From Chryseobacterium sp. MYb264 (lineage in GTDB: Bacteria; Bacteroidota; Bacteroidia; Flavobacteriales; Weeksellaceae), in NCBI RefSeq assembly GCF_035974275.1, contig NZ_CP142422.1, positions 2,976,001 through 3,040,000 of the forward strand: a stretch of 64,000 nucleotides of DNA. Direction: 5' to 3'. Both the position numbers and the translations under genes were made by a program. The stretch's first letter is position 1. Each line of letters begins with the position of its first letter. Below, one piece after another: positions 37,277 through 45,342 of the stretch. The notes below the pieces were generated by a model. That model did not search any database. It was given only the letters and a program-made list of their open reading frames with translations, and was not told the DNA's origin.

Positions 37277-37302
37277 AAATCTCCCTATTTTTGGGAGATT
37301 TT
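37277..37302 (+). terminator. Terminator that also contains a -7-like box
   Basis: Perfect stem AAATCTCCC / GGGAGATTT with loop TATTTTT and a T tract, 25 bases after the coiled-coil gene. The loop plus first G reads TATTTTTG (37286-37293), a fit to the -7 consensus placed 19 bases before the next ATG. Confidence 0.75.
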
Positions 37303-37312
37303 TATTTTTACA

Positions 37313-38026
37313 ATGAAACCAAAAGCTATCTTCAACTGGAGCAGCGGAAAGGATTCTGCCCTTGCATTATATAAAACTTTACAAGAAGATCAATTTGAGA
37401 TTACTTCTTTGCTAACAAGCATCAATAAAGAATTTCAAAGAATTTCGATGCATGGCGTTCATGTCTCTTTATTGGAAAAACAGGCAGAAAGTTTGGGCAT
37501 TCCTTTAATTAAAATGGAACTTCCCAAAGAACCATCGATGGAAGAATATCGCGAAATCATGAGTAAAATGATGAACGATATAAAATCTCAAGGCGTTACA
37601 CATTCTATTTTCGGAGATATTTTTCTGGAAGATTTGAGAAAATACCGCGAAGATCAATTACAATCTATCGGAATGGAAGGCGTCTTCCCTTTGTGGAAAA
37701 TCAACACAACACAGCTTATTCATGAATTTTTGGATCTTGGCTTTAAAACCATTGTAACCTGCATCAACGAAACTTATCTGGATAAAAGTTTTGCAGGACG
37801 AATTATCGATAAGGATTTCATAAAAGATTTGCCTAAAAATGTTGATCCCTGTGGAGAAAACGGGGAATTTCACACCTTCACTTTTGATGGTCCGATTTTT
37901 AAAAATCTGATCGATTTTGAAATTGGTGAAACCGTTAAAAAAACATATCCGAAACCAAAATCCGACGACAACGAAGAAAACGGAGAATATGTTTTCTGGT
38001 TTTGTGATTTGATTTTAAAGGGATAG
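37313..38026 (+). CDS. Dph6-related ATP pyrophosphatase
   Basis: 237 residues. N-terminal PP-loop AIFNWSSGKDSALALYKTL (SGGxDS-type) near residues 4-22, then TSINKEFQRISMHGV, SIFGDIFLEDLRKYREDQL and CINETYLDKSFAGRIIDKDF followed by VDPCGENGEFHTF, the hallmark of the DUF71/Dph6 (ATP-PPase) family. In eukaryotes and archaea Dph6 makes diphthamide; bacterial members have no EF2 diphthamide substrate, so the true function here is unknown (an amide-forming ATP pyrophosphatase). No neighbour gives a clear link. Confidence 0.88.
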   Translation: MKPKAIFNWSSGKDSALALYKTLQEDQFEITSLLTSINKEFQRISMHGVHVSLLEKQAESLGIPLIKMELPKEPSMEEYREIMSKMMNDIKSQGVTHSIFGDIFLEDLRKYREDQLQSIGMEGVFPLWKINTTQLIHEFLDLGFKTIVTCINETYLDKSFAGRIIDKDFIKDLPKNVDPCGENGEFHTFTFDGPIFKNLIDFEIGETVKKTYPKPKSDDNEENGEYVFWFCDLILKG

Positions 38027-38138
38027 CGCATGGATTATGTTTAAAATAATAGCAAAAAATTGGTTTAGCTTACTGCTAAAATTTAAAGACTGTATATCAT
38101 TTCCAACCTTCTGTAAACAGATTTATATCATATTAACC

Positions 38139-38168
38139 CACCTCTTCATAAAAATCAGGAGGTTTTTT
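38139..38168 (+). terminator. Weak terminator-like hairpin
   Basis: Short stem around ACCTC / GGAGGT with a 13-base loop and a T run, about 110 bases after the ATP pyrophosphatase gene. The stem is short. Confidence 0.4.
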
Positions 38169-38170
38169 CT

Positions 38171-38178
38171 TATTTTTG
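38171..38178 (+). promoter_or_regulatory. -7 box of the serine hydrolase gene
   Basis: TATTTTTG, 37 bases before the ATG at 38216. Confidence 0.5.
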
Positions 38179-38215
38179 AGATAACATAGGACTAAAAATT
38201 TATTTCTTACGACAA

Positions 38216-39358
38216 ATGACTAGAAAAACACTTTATTTATTCGGCTTAATTTCAATTCTCATTAATTTTATTTCGTGCAAGAATGACATTCCTCCCACAA
38301 TATCCGTCAATAAAAATGAAATTATAGATTCTACAATCACCGCTTTCGAAAAAAAACTTTTGAAACAACAGATAGATTCAGTTTTTAAAAAGTATCAATT
38401 TAACGGAAGCATTGCCGTTTTTAAAGATTCTGTCGAGTTATACCGAAAAGAAAATGGTTTTCTTGATTTTAAAGCTAAAACTACAATTGATGCCCACTCC
38501 GTTTTTGCAATAGCATCAGTCAGCAAACAGTTTACGGCAGTTCTGGTTTTGCTTCAGATGGAACAGGGAAAACTACATCTTGAAGATAAAGTTTCTGACT
38601 ATTTGGATGATTTTAAATTGAAAGAATATGAAGATATCACCATTCATCAATTACTCAACCATACTTCTGGATTAAATACTTTTGGAGGAAAATTGATGTT
38701 TAAAAGTGGCTCCGATTTTTATTATTCTAATGATGGTTTTAATGCTTTGGGAAAAATCGTAGAAAAAACTTCAGGAAAGTCTTATGATGAAAATATCACG
38801 GAACTTTTTGCAAAAGTGGGGATGAGCCATTCTTCTACAGGAGATCTTTTTAAAGCCGGAAATTTTGCAGGCGCTCATGTTGGCAACGGAAAAAATGCTG
38901 AAAAAATTGAGAATATGCCCAAAAGATTAGGTAGTAAAGACATTGGAATCCCAGCTGGCGGACTTCTTTCAACCCTTGACGATCTTCATACCTGGAATAA
39001 TGCATTATATGGCGGGAAAATTTTAAAGCCGGAGACCCTGAAGCTGTTTACGTCTAAAACTTCACAGCGAAACCACGCTATTTTTGGTAAAATGGGATAC
39101 GGATACGGAATTATGACCAATCTTGGCAAGCCGTTATCCTTTTTCCACAGTGGTTATATCAAAGGTTCTCCTTCCCTGAATATTTATTATCCCGAAACGA
39201 AGACTTCAGTCATTATTTTATCCAATATCGCAGATGAACAGAGTGGAAAAGGTCTTATTTTCAGACCCCACAAAGAAGTTAAAAAAATTACGGATATCTT
39301 AGAAAATACGATTCACGAGATGAAAATCGATTCTTTAGATTCCCCGTTGAAAATTTAA
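38216..39358 (+). CDS. Beta-lactamase-family serine hydrolase lipoprotein
   Basis: 380 residues. Lipoprotein signal ending FISC (lipid cysteine about residue 21), then a linker. Catalytic motifs of the class C beta-lactamase/DD-peptidase fold are present: SxxK in FAIASVSKQFTAVLVLLQME, LLNHTSGLNTF, YxN in FYYSNDGFNALGKIVE, and the H-x-G triad element FFHSGYIKG near the C-terminus. IPAGGLLSTLDDLHTW is also typical. It probably acts on peptidoglycan-like peptides or esters at the outer membrane or periplasm; a real beta-lactamase role is not indicated. It converges with the PadR partner gene, with 4 bases shared. Confidence 0.88.
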   Translation: MTRKTLYLFGLISILINFISCKNDIPPTISVNKNEIIDSTITAFEKKLLKQQIDSVFKKYQFNGSIAVFKDSVELYRKENGFLDFKAKTTIDAHSVFAIASVSKQFTAVLVLLQMEQGKLHLEDKVSDYLDDFKLKEYEDITIHQLLNHTSGLNTFGGKLMFKSGSDFYYSNDGFNALGKIVEKTSGKSYDENITELFAKVGMSHSSTGDLFKAGNFAGAHVGNGKNAEKIENMPKRLGSKDIGIPAGGLLSTLDDLHTWNNALYGGKILKPETLKLFTSKTSQRNHAIFGKMGYGYGIMTNLGKPLSFFHSGYIKGSPSLNIYYPETKTSVIILSNIADEQSGKGLIFRPHKEVKKITDILENTIHEMKIDSLDSPLKI

Positions 39359-40077
39359 TGAGCCCTCTTTAAATAATTTTGAAGTTTTGTTACGGCCTTT
39401 TTATGTTCAAAGAAATTAAATAGGAAGAAAATGATTAAAACCTGTGCTGAAAAAGGAAAAATAAAAGTAAAAAGAGAGGGATAAATATGGTCAACATCCC
39501 CCATTCTCAACAACGAGTATGCATATTTACCATCTTGATTAATAACCTGAGCCATCGAAGTTACACATACAATTAGTAATCCTATATTTTTCTGATATAT
39601 GGTATAGAATGTCTGCCCTTTAAATTTGAAATCTTTATTGATGTAAGGTCTCATTTTATAATTCGTAGCCAAAATGAAAAGCAGTGCCAATAAAAACATA
39701 CAATTCTGTGCTCTGAAAAAAGAAGCATACGTTTCTGCATTATCTGCTAAAAAGATTAAGATCAAAGTAACCGCAAAAGAAATCAATCCTAATAAAAAAG
39801 ATTTTTTGAGAATATCGGTATATCTCTCTTTTACGATTTTCTTTACAATCACAGGGATTTTTTCAAAATAAAAAGTGTAGTAAGAAGTCATTTTAAATTC
39901 ATCTTTCCATGATTCCTTAGTCTTGCAAAAAGCCTCATCAAAACTTATATTTTCATTGATCTGAATATCCTGGATTTGCGAAATCATATGATCCTTCACT
40001 TCAAATAAAATATCCAAAGGAAGTTTTTGGGCAATGAGATAGTCTGTCATTAGAATTTCCTGTTCTACTGTAATCAT
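39355..40077 (-). CDS. PadR-associated membrane protein (permease-prefix-like)
   Basis: 240 residues. The N-terminal 75 residues are helical and charged (MTDYLIAQKLPLDILFEVKD, HMISQIQDIQINENISFDEA, WKDEFKM), resembling the small helical domain that precedes membrane segments in PadR-linked proteins. Four hydrophobic segments follow (SFLLGLISFAVTLILIFL, FFRAQNCMFLLALLFILAT, IGLLIVCVTSMAQVI, LFTFIFPFSAQVLIIFFLF). It starts 12 bases after the padR stop, so both are one operon. A signalling or transport role under PadR control is inference. Confidence 0.72.
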   Translation of the reverse strand: MITVEQEILMTDYLIAQKLPLDILFEVKDHMISQIQDIQINENISFDEAFCKTKESWKDEFKMTSYYTFYFEKIPVIVKKIVKERYTDILKKSFLLGLISFAVTLILIFLADNAETYASFFRAQNCMFLLALLFILATNYKMRPYINKDFKFKGQTFYTIYQKNIGLLIVCVTSMAQVINQDGKYAYSLLRMGDVDHIYPSLFTFIFPFSAQVLIIFFLFNFFEHKKAVTKLQNYLKRAH

Positions 40078-40089
40078 CGTTTGAGTTTT

Positions 40090-40413
40090 TTAGATATTAA
40101 AAATAGCATTTAAATTAAAAAGATAACTTTTCATTTCATCCTCCTGGAGGCTTTGCTGCATTTTCCCCTTCTCCGTTAAAAGATAATATTTACGATCTCT
40201 TCCGTTTATTTTCTGTACTTCCGACATAATCATCCCCTCTGCTTCTAATTTATGTAATAGAGGGTACAGAGCGCCTTCCGTCATTTCTAATTCTCCCTGC
40301 GTAAGTTCTTTTGCACGCTGGGTAATTTGGTAGCCGTACATTTTAACCTCTTTAGAAAGCAGTTTTAAAATGATATTCTGAAGTGTTCCTTTATAAAGAC
40401 TGTTCTTTTTCAA
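40090..40413 (-). CDS. PadR family transcriptional regulator
   Basis: 107 residues: LYKGTLQNIILKLLSKEVKM, YGYQITQRAKELTQGEL, MTEGALYPLLHKLEAEGMI and QKINGRDRKYYLLTEKGKM are the winged-helix PadR N-terminal domain. The C-terminal dimerisation helix is short. PadR proteins usually repress their own operon; here a perfect dyad at 40442-40462 abuts the -7 box. The operon contains this gene and the membrane protein at 39355. Confidence 0.92.
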   Translation of the reverse strand: MKKNSLYKGTLQNIILKLLSKEVKMYGYQITQRAKELTQGELEMTEGALYPLLHKLEAEGMIMSEVQKINGRDRKYYLLTEKGKMQQSLQEDEMKSYLFNLNAIFNI

Positions 40414-40434
40414 TACTTATCTTTTAATACCTAG

Positions 40435-40442
40435 CAAATATA
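40435..40442 (-). promoter_or_regulatory. -7 box of the padR operon
   Basis: TATATTTG on the minus strand, 21 bases before the padR start codon. Its upstream edge meets the dyad at 40442-40462. Confidence 0.6.
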
Positions 40443-40462
40443 TACATAATTTTCTTATGTAT
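40442..40462. promoter_or_regulatory. Candidate PadR operator
   Basis: ATACATAA, five bases, TTATGTAT: a perfect 8-bp dyad holding the ACAT/ATGT half-sites known for PadR-like regulators. It covers the spacer just upstream of the -7 box, where a bound dimer would block polymerase. It also lies 34 bases before the divergent RNA-ligase start. Confidence 0.6.
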
Positions 40463-40495
40463 TTAAATTTATTTTAATTTTATTATTTTCAGATC

Positions 40496-41025
40496 ATGAA
40501 AAAACTCTACTTCATCGCCATTTATCCGCCCCGGCAAATCATCGATGAAATCAAAATTTTCAAACAGGATTTAGCATTGAATTATGATAATTCCAAGGCT
40601 CTGAAAAATGATGCTCATATTACTTTATTTCCCCATTCAATAGAGAAACAGAATTTGAAAAGGATATCCATACCGCATTTGAAAAAATAGACACCCATAT
40701 TTCACCGTTTGAAGTTACGTTAAACGGCTTTGGAAGCTTCCCGCATTCTAAGCATCCTGTTCTCTACATAAAACCCGAGCAAAATAATCATCTAAACGAA
40801 CTTTATCATCGGGTACAGCGTGAATTTAACTTTATCAACTATTCCTTTAATCCGCATATTACCGTTGGTTACAGAAACTTAACTTTTGAAAATTATTGGA
40901 AGGCCTGGCAAATATATAAAGACAAGCATTATAAAACTAATTTTCTCGTTGATGAGATTTCGTTACTTAGACATGATGAAAATTGGAAAATTATGGCTCG
41001 GAAAAAACTATCTTTGTCCCAATGA
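40496..41025 (+). pseudogene. thpR: 2'-5' RNA ligase family gene with a 1-base deletion
   Basis: The frame from 40496 reads MKKLYFIAIYPPRQIIDEIK up to AHITLF, then runs into a stop at 40688. Skipping one base at the C run 40631-40634 (CCCC where CCCCC would keep frame) restores a continuous frame PFNRETEFEKDIHTAFEKID to the stop at 41023-41025. The first HxT motif (HITL) lies before and the second (PHITVGY) after the lesion, and the joined product of about 176 residues is a normal length for this family. Either a true frameshift or a homopolymer sequencing error. Its stop overlaps the ruvC start (ATGA), so the genes were translationally coupled. Confidence 0.85.
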
Positions 41026-41576
41026 TTGCAGAGAAGATAATATTAGGAATAGATCCGGGAACCACTGTCATGGGTTTCGGACTTATTTCTGTAAAGAAAG
41101 GAAAAATGGAAATGGTGTCTATTCACGAGCTTTTACTGAAAAAATACCCTAATCATGAGACGAAGCTTAAATATATTTTTGAAAAAACGTTAGCCCTTAT
41201 CGACGAATTTCATCCGGACGAAGTGGCTCTGGAAGCTCCTTTCTTTGGTAAAAATGTTCAAAGTATGCTTAAATTAGGCCGCGCACAGGGCGTTGCGATG
41301 GCTGCGAGCCTTTATAGAAATATTCCTATCACCGAATATTCTCCGAAAAAAATCAAAATGGCCATCACCGGAAACGGAAACGCGAGTAAGGAACAGGTAG
41401 CCGGAATGCTTCAAAACCTTTTAAAACTTAAGGAGTTTCCGACCAAATATCTGGATGCTTCTGATGGTCTGGCTGTGGCGGTATGCCATCATTTCAACTC
41501 AGGAACACTTAGTGATACAAAGTCCTATTCAGGTTGGGAAAGTTTTCTGAAACAGAATCCTGATCGGTTGAAATAG
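41022..41576 (+). CDS. ruvC: Crossover junction endodeoxyribonuclease RuvC
   Basis: 184 residues from the ATG at 41022 (MIAEKIILGIDPGTTVMGFG), which overlaps the ligase stop by ATGA. A start at 40983 would add 13 residues with no family match. RuvC resolves Holliday junctions with RuvAB. Acidic catalytic residues are visible: the Asp of GIDPGTT, the Glu of VALEAPFFGKNVQSMLKLGR, and the C-terminal Asp pair in YLDASDGLAVAVCHHF. SPKKIKMAITGNGNASKEQV is the DNA-binding loop. Complete and normal in length. Confidence 0.95.
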   Translation: MIAEKIILGIDPGTTVMGFGLISVKKGKMEMVSIHELLLKKYPNHETKLKYIFEKTLALIDEFHPDEVALEAPFFGKNVQSMLKLGRAQGVAMAASLYRNIPITEYSPKKIKMAITGNGNASKEQVAGMLQNLLKLKEFPTKYLDASDGLAVAVCHHFNSGTLSDTKSYSGWESFLKQNPDRLK

Positions 41577-41654
41577 GCGTTAAGATACATGGCTTTTCTT
41601 CACTTACATCAACTTATCATGGTCAAGAGCTTCTGCTAAAGTCATAAAAAACAA

Positions 41655-42065
41655 TTACTTTGACTTATACTCAGTCTCTGTTATTCTGAAATCTGCGGTC
41701 GGTTTCCCATTTTTATCATAATAAAAATACTCCAAAGTAACTCCGTTATCGCGAAACTCTTTCATATCAGGTGAAGTTCTTACGAGATGAGTAGCGCCTT
41801 CTTTTGCTGTTTTTTTAAATAGGTCAATTTCTTCTGCAGTTACACCTTCCTTCACATCATCCGTAAGAGTATAATTATACTTAAAGATTTTTCCCGGTTT
41901 TACAGAGACGCTATCCAACCGGATTCCTTTACTCAAAACCTGCGGTGTAAGCTTATTCATACTTACAGCGGCCTCTTTCAGTTCATCGTCTATTGTTTTT
42001 TCTTGTTTGCATGAGATTAGCAGCGAAGAAATAATAAGTAATGTACTTATGATTTTTGTTTTCAT
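41655..42065 (-). CDS. Small hypothetical lipoprotein
   Basis: 136 residues from the ATG at 42065 (MKTKIISTLLIISSLLISC, lipid cysteine at residue 19); the in-frame start 60 bases upstream adds a non-signal leader and is rejected. Mature part: TIDDELKEAAVSMNKLTPQV, FKYNYTLTDDVKEGVT, ATHLVRTSPDMKEFRDNGVT, LEYFYYDKNGKPTADFRI. I do not recognise the family with certainty; short lipoproteins of this layout occur in many Bacteroidota. It converges on ruvC across a 78-base gap. Confidence 0.72.
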   Translation of the reverse strand: MKTKIISTLLIISSLLISCKQEKTIDDELKEAAVSMNKLTPQVLSKGIRLDSVSVKPGKIFKYNYTLTDDVKEGVTAEEIDLFKKTAKEGATHLVRTSPDMKEFRDNGVTLEYFYYDKNGKPTADFRITETEYKSK

Positions 42066-42190
42066 ATAATGCATTTTAGATTTGATGATTAAAGATATAA
42101 ATAATTTTAATAATAAATTTAACAACTGATTATCAACACATTAAACAAAAACACAGCAATACTTGGTAAAACATAATACTATCTTTTACA

Positions 42191-42217
42191 TTGGTATGGT
42201 TTTTAATGCTAATTTTG
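42191..42217 (+). promoter_or_regulatory. Promoter of the DUF4407 gene
   Basis: TTG at 42191-42193, 16 bases, then TAATTTTG at 42210-42217. The ATG at 42233 is 15 bases downstream. The placement inside the longer open frame supports 42233 as the start. Confidence 0.6.
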
Positions 42218-42232
42218 TATAAATTTTCTATC

Positions 42233-43300
42233 ATGAAAAATAATCAACAAACTATAAATCAAGTGAATCATAAAATAAATTGGTTCCAGAAGTTTCTGAT
42301 GGTATGCTCCGGAGGGAACCTTCATATTCTGAGAAAAACGCCCAGCGAATGGAACAAATTTGCAGGAATCGGAGGCATCGTTCTCTTCACCGCTGTTTTT
42401 GCCACTCTATCTGCCGGCTATGCAATGTTTACCGTTTTCGATAATATCTGGGCTTCAGTTGGCTTCGGAATTTTATGGGGATTAATGATCTTTAATCTGG
42501 ACAGATACATTGTTTCTTCCATTAAAAAAACGGGAACCTGGTGGAATCAAATTTTAATGGCAATTCCACGTCTGGTTTTGGCAACATTCCTTGGGATCAT
42601 TATTTCAAAGCCTTTAGAGCTGAAAATATTTGAGAAAGAAGTTAATAAACAACTCAATACCATTATTCAGCGAAATAAAAAACAGCTTCAGGGTGAAATG
42701 AATGGTCGAATACTTCAACAAAGCGGACCATTTGAAACAGAAAAGAAGCAAATTTCAGAAAAGCTGGCCCAGTATCAGAAATCTTATGACTCTGCTGCAG
42801 TGGAGCTGGAAAAGGAGATTTTAGGAAAGCAATCAACATTAACCAGCGGAAAAGAAGGTTTTGGACCGAATGCCAAGCGTAAACAGGAACTGAAGGAACA
42901 AAGAAGAACAGATTTAGAAAACTATCAAAAACAAATCGCTCCGAGGCTGGATTATCTGGATAAAGAAATCTCAAAAGTATATACCAACCTAGAAAAGGAA
43001 AGAAAATCCACAGAAACGGTTGAAGATAAATTCAACGGATTTGCAGCGAGACTACAGGCTTTGGATGAATTGGGAAAAAACTCAGCAATTATTGCTCTGG
43101 CAGCAAGTTTTATCATGGGATTATTTATTTGCCTTGAGATTTCTCCTGTTCTGGTTAAGTTGATTTCTGCCGTTGGCCCCTACGATTATCTGCTGGAGAA
43201 AACAGAAAATGATTTCAGGCTCTATTCAAAGGAAAAAGTGGAAAAAGGAAATTTTCTTACCGATTTCAGAATTAAGGATTTCAAAGATCAATTAAAATAA
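42233..43300 (+). CDS. DUF4407 family membrane protein
   Basis: 355 residues from 42233 (MKNNQQTINQVNHKINWFQK). The family core is clear: LMVCSGGNLHILRKTPSEWN, FAGIGGIVLFTAVFATLSAG (membrane segment), WASVGFGILWGLMIFNLDRY, IVSSIKKTG, then a third segment at IPRLVLATFLGIIISKPLEL. Residues about 140-280 are a long charged coiled coil. A last membrane segment follows (SAIIALAASFIMGLFICLEI, SPVLVKLISAVGPYDYLLE). Function unknown; inner-membrane location expected. Followed by a terminator. Confidence 0.9.
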   Translation: MKNNQQTINQVNHKINWFQKFLMVCSGGNLHILRKTPSEWNKFAGIGGIVLFTAVFATLSAGYAMFTVFDNIWASVGFGILWGLMIFNLDRYIVSSIKKTGTWWNQILMAIPRLVLATFLGIIISKPLELKIFEKEVNKQLNTIIQRNKKQLQGEMNGRILQQSGPFETEKKQISEKLAQYQKSYDSAAVELEKEILGKQSTLTSGKEGFGPNAKRKQELKEQRRTDLENYQKQIAPRLDYLDKEISKVYTNLEKERKSTETVEDKFNGFAARLQALDELGKNSAIIALAASFIMGLFICLEISPVLVKLISAVGPYDYLLEKTENDFRLYSKEKVEKGNFLTDFRIKDFKDQLK

Positions 43301-43310
43301 AACAAACACT

Positions 43311-43342
43311 ACCTTTCAGACCAGTCTGGAAGGTTTTTCTTT
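43311..43342 (+). terminator. Terminator after the DUF4407 gene
   Basis: Stem ACCTTTCAGA / TCTGGAAGGT (one T-G pair) with loop CCAG and a T tract. Confidence 0.85.
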
Positions 43343-43371
43343 TTTAGGGATAAAATAGTTGATACATTTAG

Positions 43372-43379
43372 TAATTTTG
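43372..43379 (+). promoter_or_regulatory. -7 box of the collar-domain gene
   Basis: TAATTTTG, 23 bases before the ATG at 43403. Confidence 0.55.
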
Positions 43380-43402
43380 CAGTATACAAAAAACTTATCA
43401 AC

Positions 43403-43996
43403 ATGAAAAAATTAGCTCTCACTTTGATGATGCTTTTAGGCGTCACGACAACATCAGCTTTAAAAGCCCAGGCAACAGAACCTTTTTTGGGACAGATTGC
43501 TTTTGTTCCTTACAATTTTGTTCCTAAAAACTGGGCAGCGTGTAATGGACAACTTTTACCTATCGTACAAAACACAGCCCTTTTTTCACTCTTAGGAACG
43601 ACTTATGGAGGAAACGGAACAACAACTTTCGCATTACCGGATATGAGAGGAAGAGTGTTGGTACACGAGGGGCAGGCTCCCGGAGGACCTACCACATACA
43701 CGATGGGACAAGCTGGCGGATCTGAATCTGTAACCTTGACCGTAACGCAAATGCCCGCCCATTCTCATACAGTTAATGCCGTTACCACTGAAGGAAATCA
43801 AAACATTCCCACTAACAGCCTTCCGGCGGACACCAAACTATTAGATAAGGAATATTCTGATGCTACAGCGAATACCACCATGAAATCAACAATGATTTCA
43901 CCGACCGGAGGAAATCAGGCACATGAAAACAGGCCTCCATTTTTAACATTGAAGTGCATCATTTCTCTCACTGGTGTTTATCCTTCACAAAATTAA
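43403..43996 (+). CDS. Secreted phage-tail-collar domain protein
   Basis: 197 residues. Signal peptide MKKLALTLMMLLGVTTTSAL, then EPFLGQIAFVPYNFVPKNWA, ACNGQLLPIVQNTALFSLLG, TTYGGNGTTTFALPDMRGRV, and the histidine-containing MPAHSHTVN: the collar/MdpB (microcystin-dependent-protein-like) domain. The fold occurs in phage tail fibres, but stand-alone secreted copies are common in Bacteroidota and no other phage gene is present. It is followed 6 bases later by a T9SS type A protein, so the pair is probably co-expressed and exported. Binding a surface or carbohydrate ligand is inference. Confidence 0.88.
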   Translation: MKKLALTLMMLLGVTTTSALKAQATEPFLGQIAFVPYNFVPKNWAACNGQLLPIVQNTALFSLLGTTYGGNGTTTFALPDMRGRVLVHEGQAPGGPTTYTMGQAGGSESVTLTVTQMPAHSHTVNAVTTEGNQNIPTNSLPADTKLLDKEYSDATANTTMKSTMISPTGGNQAHENRPPFLTLKCIISLTGVYPSQN

Positions 43997-44002
43997 TAAG
44001 CC

Positions 44003-44692
44003 ATGAAATATCTTTACTTATTCGGGCTGGCTTTCGGAAGTCTGGCATTCGGACAGCAGACGATCACTTTTAATGGCTGTCATGAATTATTTGATGACCA
44101 AAACTTTGTCTTCAACAAAACTGGAGTAGATTCATTTAACAAAAACATCTATATTACAACCCCCGTAACCGGAGACCAGAACTGCGGAGGATTGGGAACA
44201 TGTGAATTTAAAATCCAGTGGAATAACAGCCAAAACAGATGGGAATTTCTGGCAGATGAAGGAAACGGCACTTTCGCCAATCCAAATCTGATCTACTACA
44301 ATTCTACAGGAAATGCAGCCGCAGCCAACCCTCCAAGCAATACATTCGGAACATGGGTTGAAAACACAGTGATTACTGAAGGAGAATGTGGCGGCAATCT
44401 TAATGCCGTTAACTCAACCATGACCGGAGATGTACATTCTACATTTTTGGGCACCACAGAAACTGTAAAGACTCAAATTCAGATTTTTCCAAATCCCGTT
44501 GCTGAAGTCATAACTATTTCAGGCATTAATAACGCTCAATCTGTTCTGATCTATAATATGGCAGGACAATTAGTGAAAAATGAAACTTTTGACAAAAAAC
44601 TAAATGTTTCAGAATTAACTTCAGGTGTATATTTACTGAGAATAAAAACCAAAGATTCTCAAACACATGAGTTTAAATTTGTAAAAAAATAG
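44003..44692 (+). CDS. T9SS type A sorting domain protein
   Basis: 229 residues. Signal peptide MKYLYLFGLAFGSLAFG. Residues 20-145 hold a cysteine-containing beta-rich domain (ITFNGCHELFDDQNFVFNKT, NCGGLGTCEFKIQW, NRWEFLADEGNGTF) that I do not recognise. The C-terminal 75 residues are a type A sorting signal: IQIFPNPVAEVITISGINNA, VLIYNMAGQLVKNETF, LTSGVYLLRIKTKD, ending FKFVKK. It is expected to be exported and processed by the type IX system. Probable partner of the collar-domain protein upstream. Confidence 0.85.
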   Translation: MKYLYLFGLAFGSLAFGQQTITFNGCHELFDDQNFVFNKTGVDSFNKNIYITTPVTGDQNCGGLGTCEFKIQWNNSQNRWEFLADEGNGTFANPNLIYYNSTGNAAAANPPSNTFGTWVENTVITEGECGGNLNAVNSTMTGDVHSTFLGTTETVKTQIQIFPNPVAEVITISGINNAQSVLIYNMAGQLVKNETFDKKLNVSELTSGVYLLRIKTKDSQTHEFKFVKK

Positions 44693-44718
44693 ATTTCAAT
44701 TTATATTAAAATGATCTT

Positions 44719-44748
44719 AAGCTTTCGGATATACCGGAAGCTTTTTTA
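44719..44748 (+). terminator. Terminator after the T9SS type A gene
   Basis: Stem AAGCTTTCGG / CCGGAAGCTT (one wobble) with loop ATATA and TTTTTATT. Confidence 0.85.
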
Positions 44749-44872
44749 TTTGAAAATCAGATTCAATTTATTTTTAATATTAATTTAAGACTTCCAAAAG
44801 CATTAATCAAATACTTATCCCTAAATTTAATACATTATTCAAAATTTATTTAACACAACAAACCACAATACT

Positions 44873-45340
44873 ATGATATTAGAAAAAGGAACTCCCGCCC
44901 CGGAATTTGAACTTCATTCCACACCCGATCAAAAATTGAAACTTACTGATTTTTCAGGCAAGAACCTCATCTTAGTTTTTTATCCTGCAGACTGGAGCCC
45001 CGTATGTGGAGATCAGGTAGCATTATATAACGAAATGCTTAGTATTTTCCACAAATATAATGCAGATATTCTCGGAATTTCTGTGGACAGCGCGTGGTGT
45101 CATGATGCTTTTATGGCTGACAGAAAATTACATTATCCTTTGTTAGCAGATTTTAATCCGAAAGGTGAAGTTTCAAAAGCCTATGGAGCATATAATGAAG
45201 AAAACGGAACTTCAAAAAGAGCCTTGTTCGTGATTGATAAAGAAGGAATCATCCAGTGGAGTTATTTGTCTCCAGATGGTATAAATCCGGGAGCAGATGG
45301 TATTATTGATGCTTTGGAAGAATTAAATAAAAATGCTTAG
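44873..45340 (+). CDS. Peroxiredoxin (AhpE/redoxin type)
   Basis: 155 residues. FELHSTPDQKLKLTDFSGKN, LILVFYPADWSPVCGDQVAL has the peroxidatic cysteine at about residue 44 in P-V-C-G. A second cysteine (SVDSAWCHDAFMADRKLHYP) may be the resolving residue. FVIDKEGIIQWSYLSPDG fits the AhpE/BCP-like peroxiredoxin C-terminus. It reduces hydroperoxides in the cytoplasm (no signal peptide). The DsbA-like gene begins 2 bases after its stop and may recycle it (inference). Confidence 0.9.
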   Translation: MILEKGTPAPEFELHSTPDQKLKLTDFSGKNLILVFYPADWSPVCGDQVALYNEMLSIFHKYNADILGISVDSAWCHDAFMADRKLHYPLLADFNPKGEVSKAYGAYNEENGTSKRALFVIDKEGIIQWSYLSPDGINPGADGIIDALEELNKNA

Positions 45341-45342
45341 CC

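Noticed and set aside
38216..39358. Antibiotic resistance beta-lactamase
   Set aside because: The lipoprotein has the general serine hydrolase motifs only; nothing indicates a true resistance enzyme.
43403..43996. Prophage remnant suggested by the tail-collar domain
   Set aside because: The protein has a signal peptide and no phage genes lie near; such secreted collar proteins are common in Bacteroidota.
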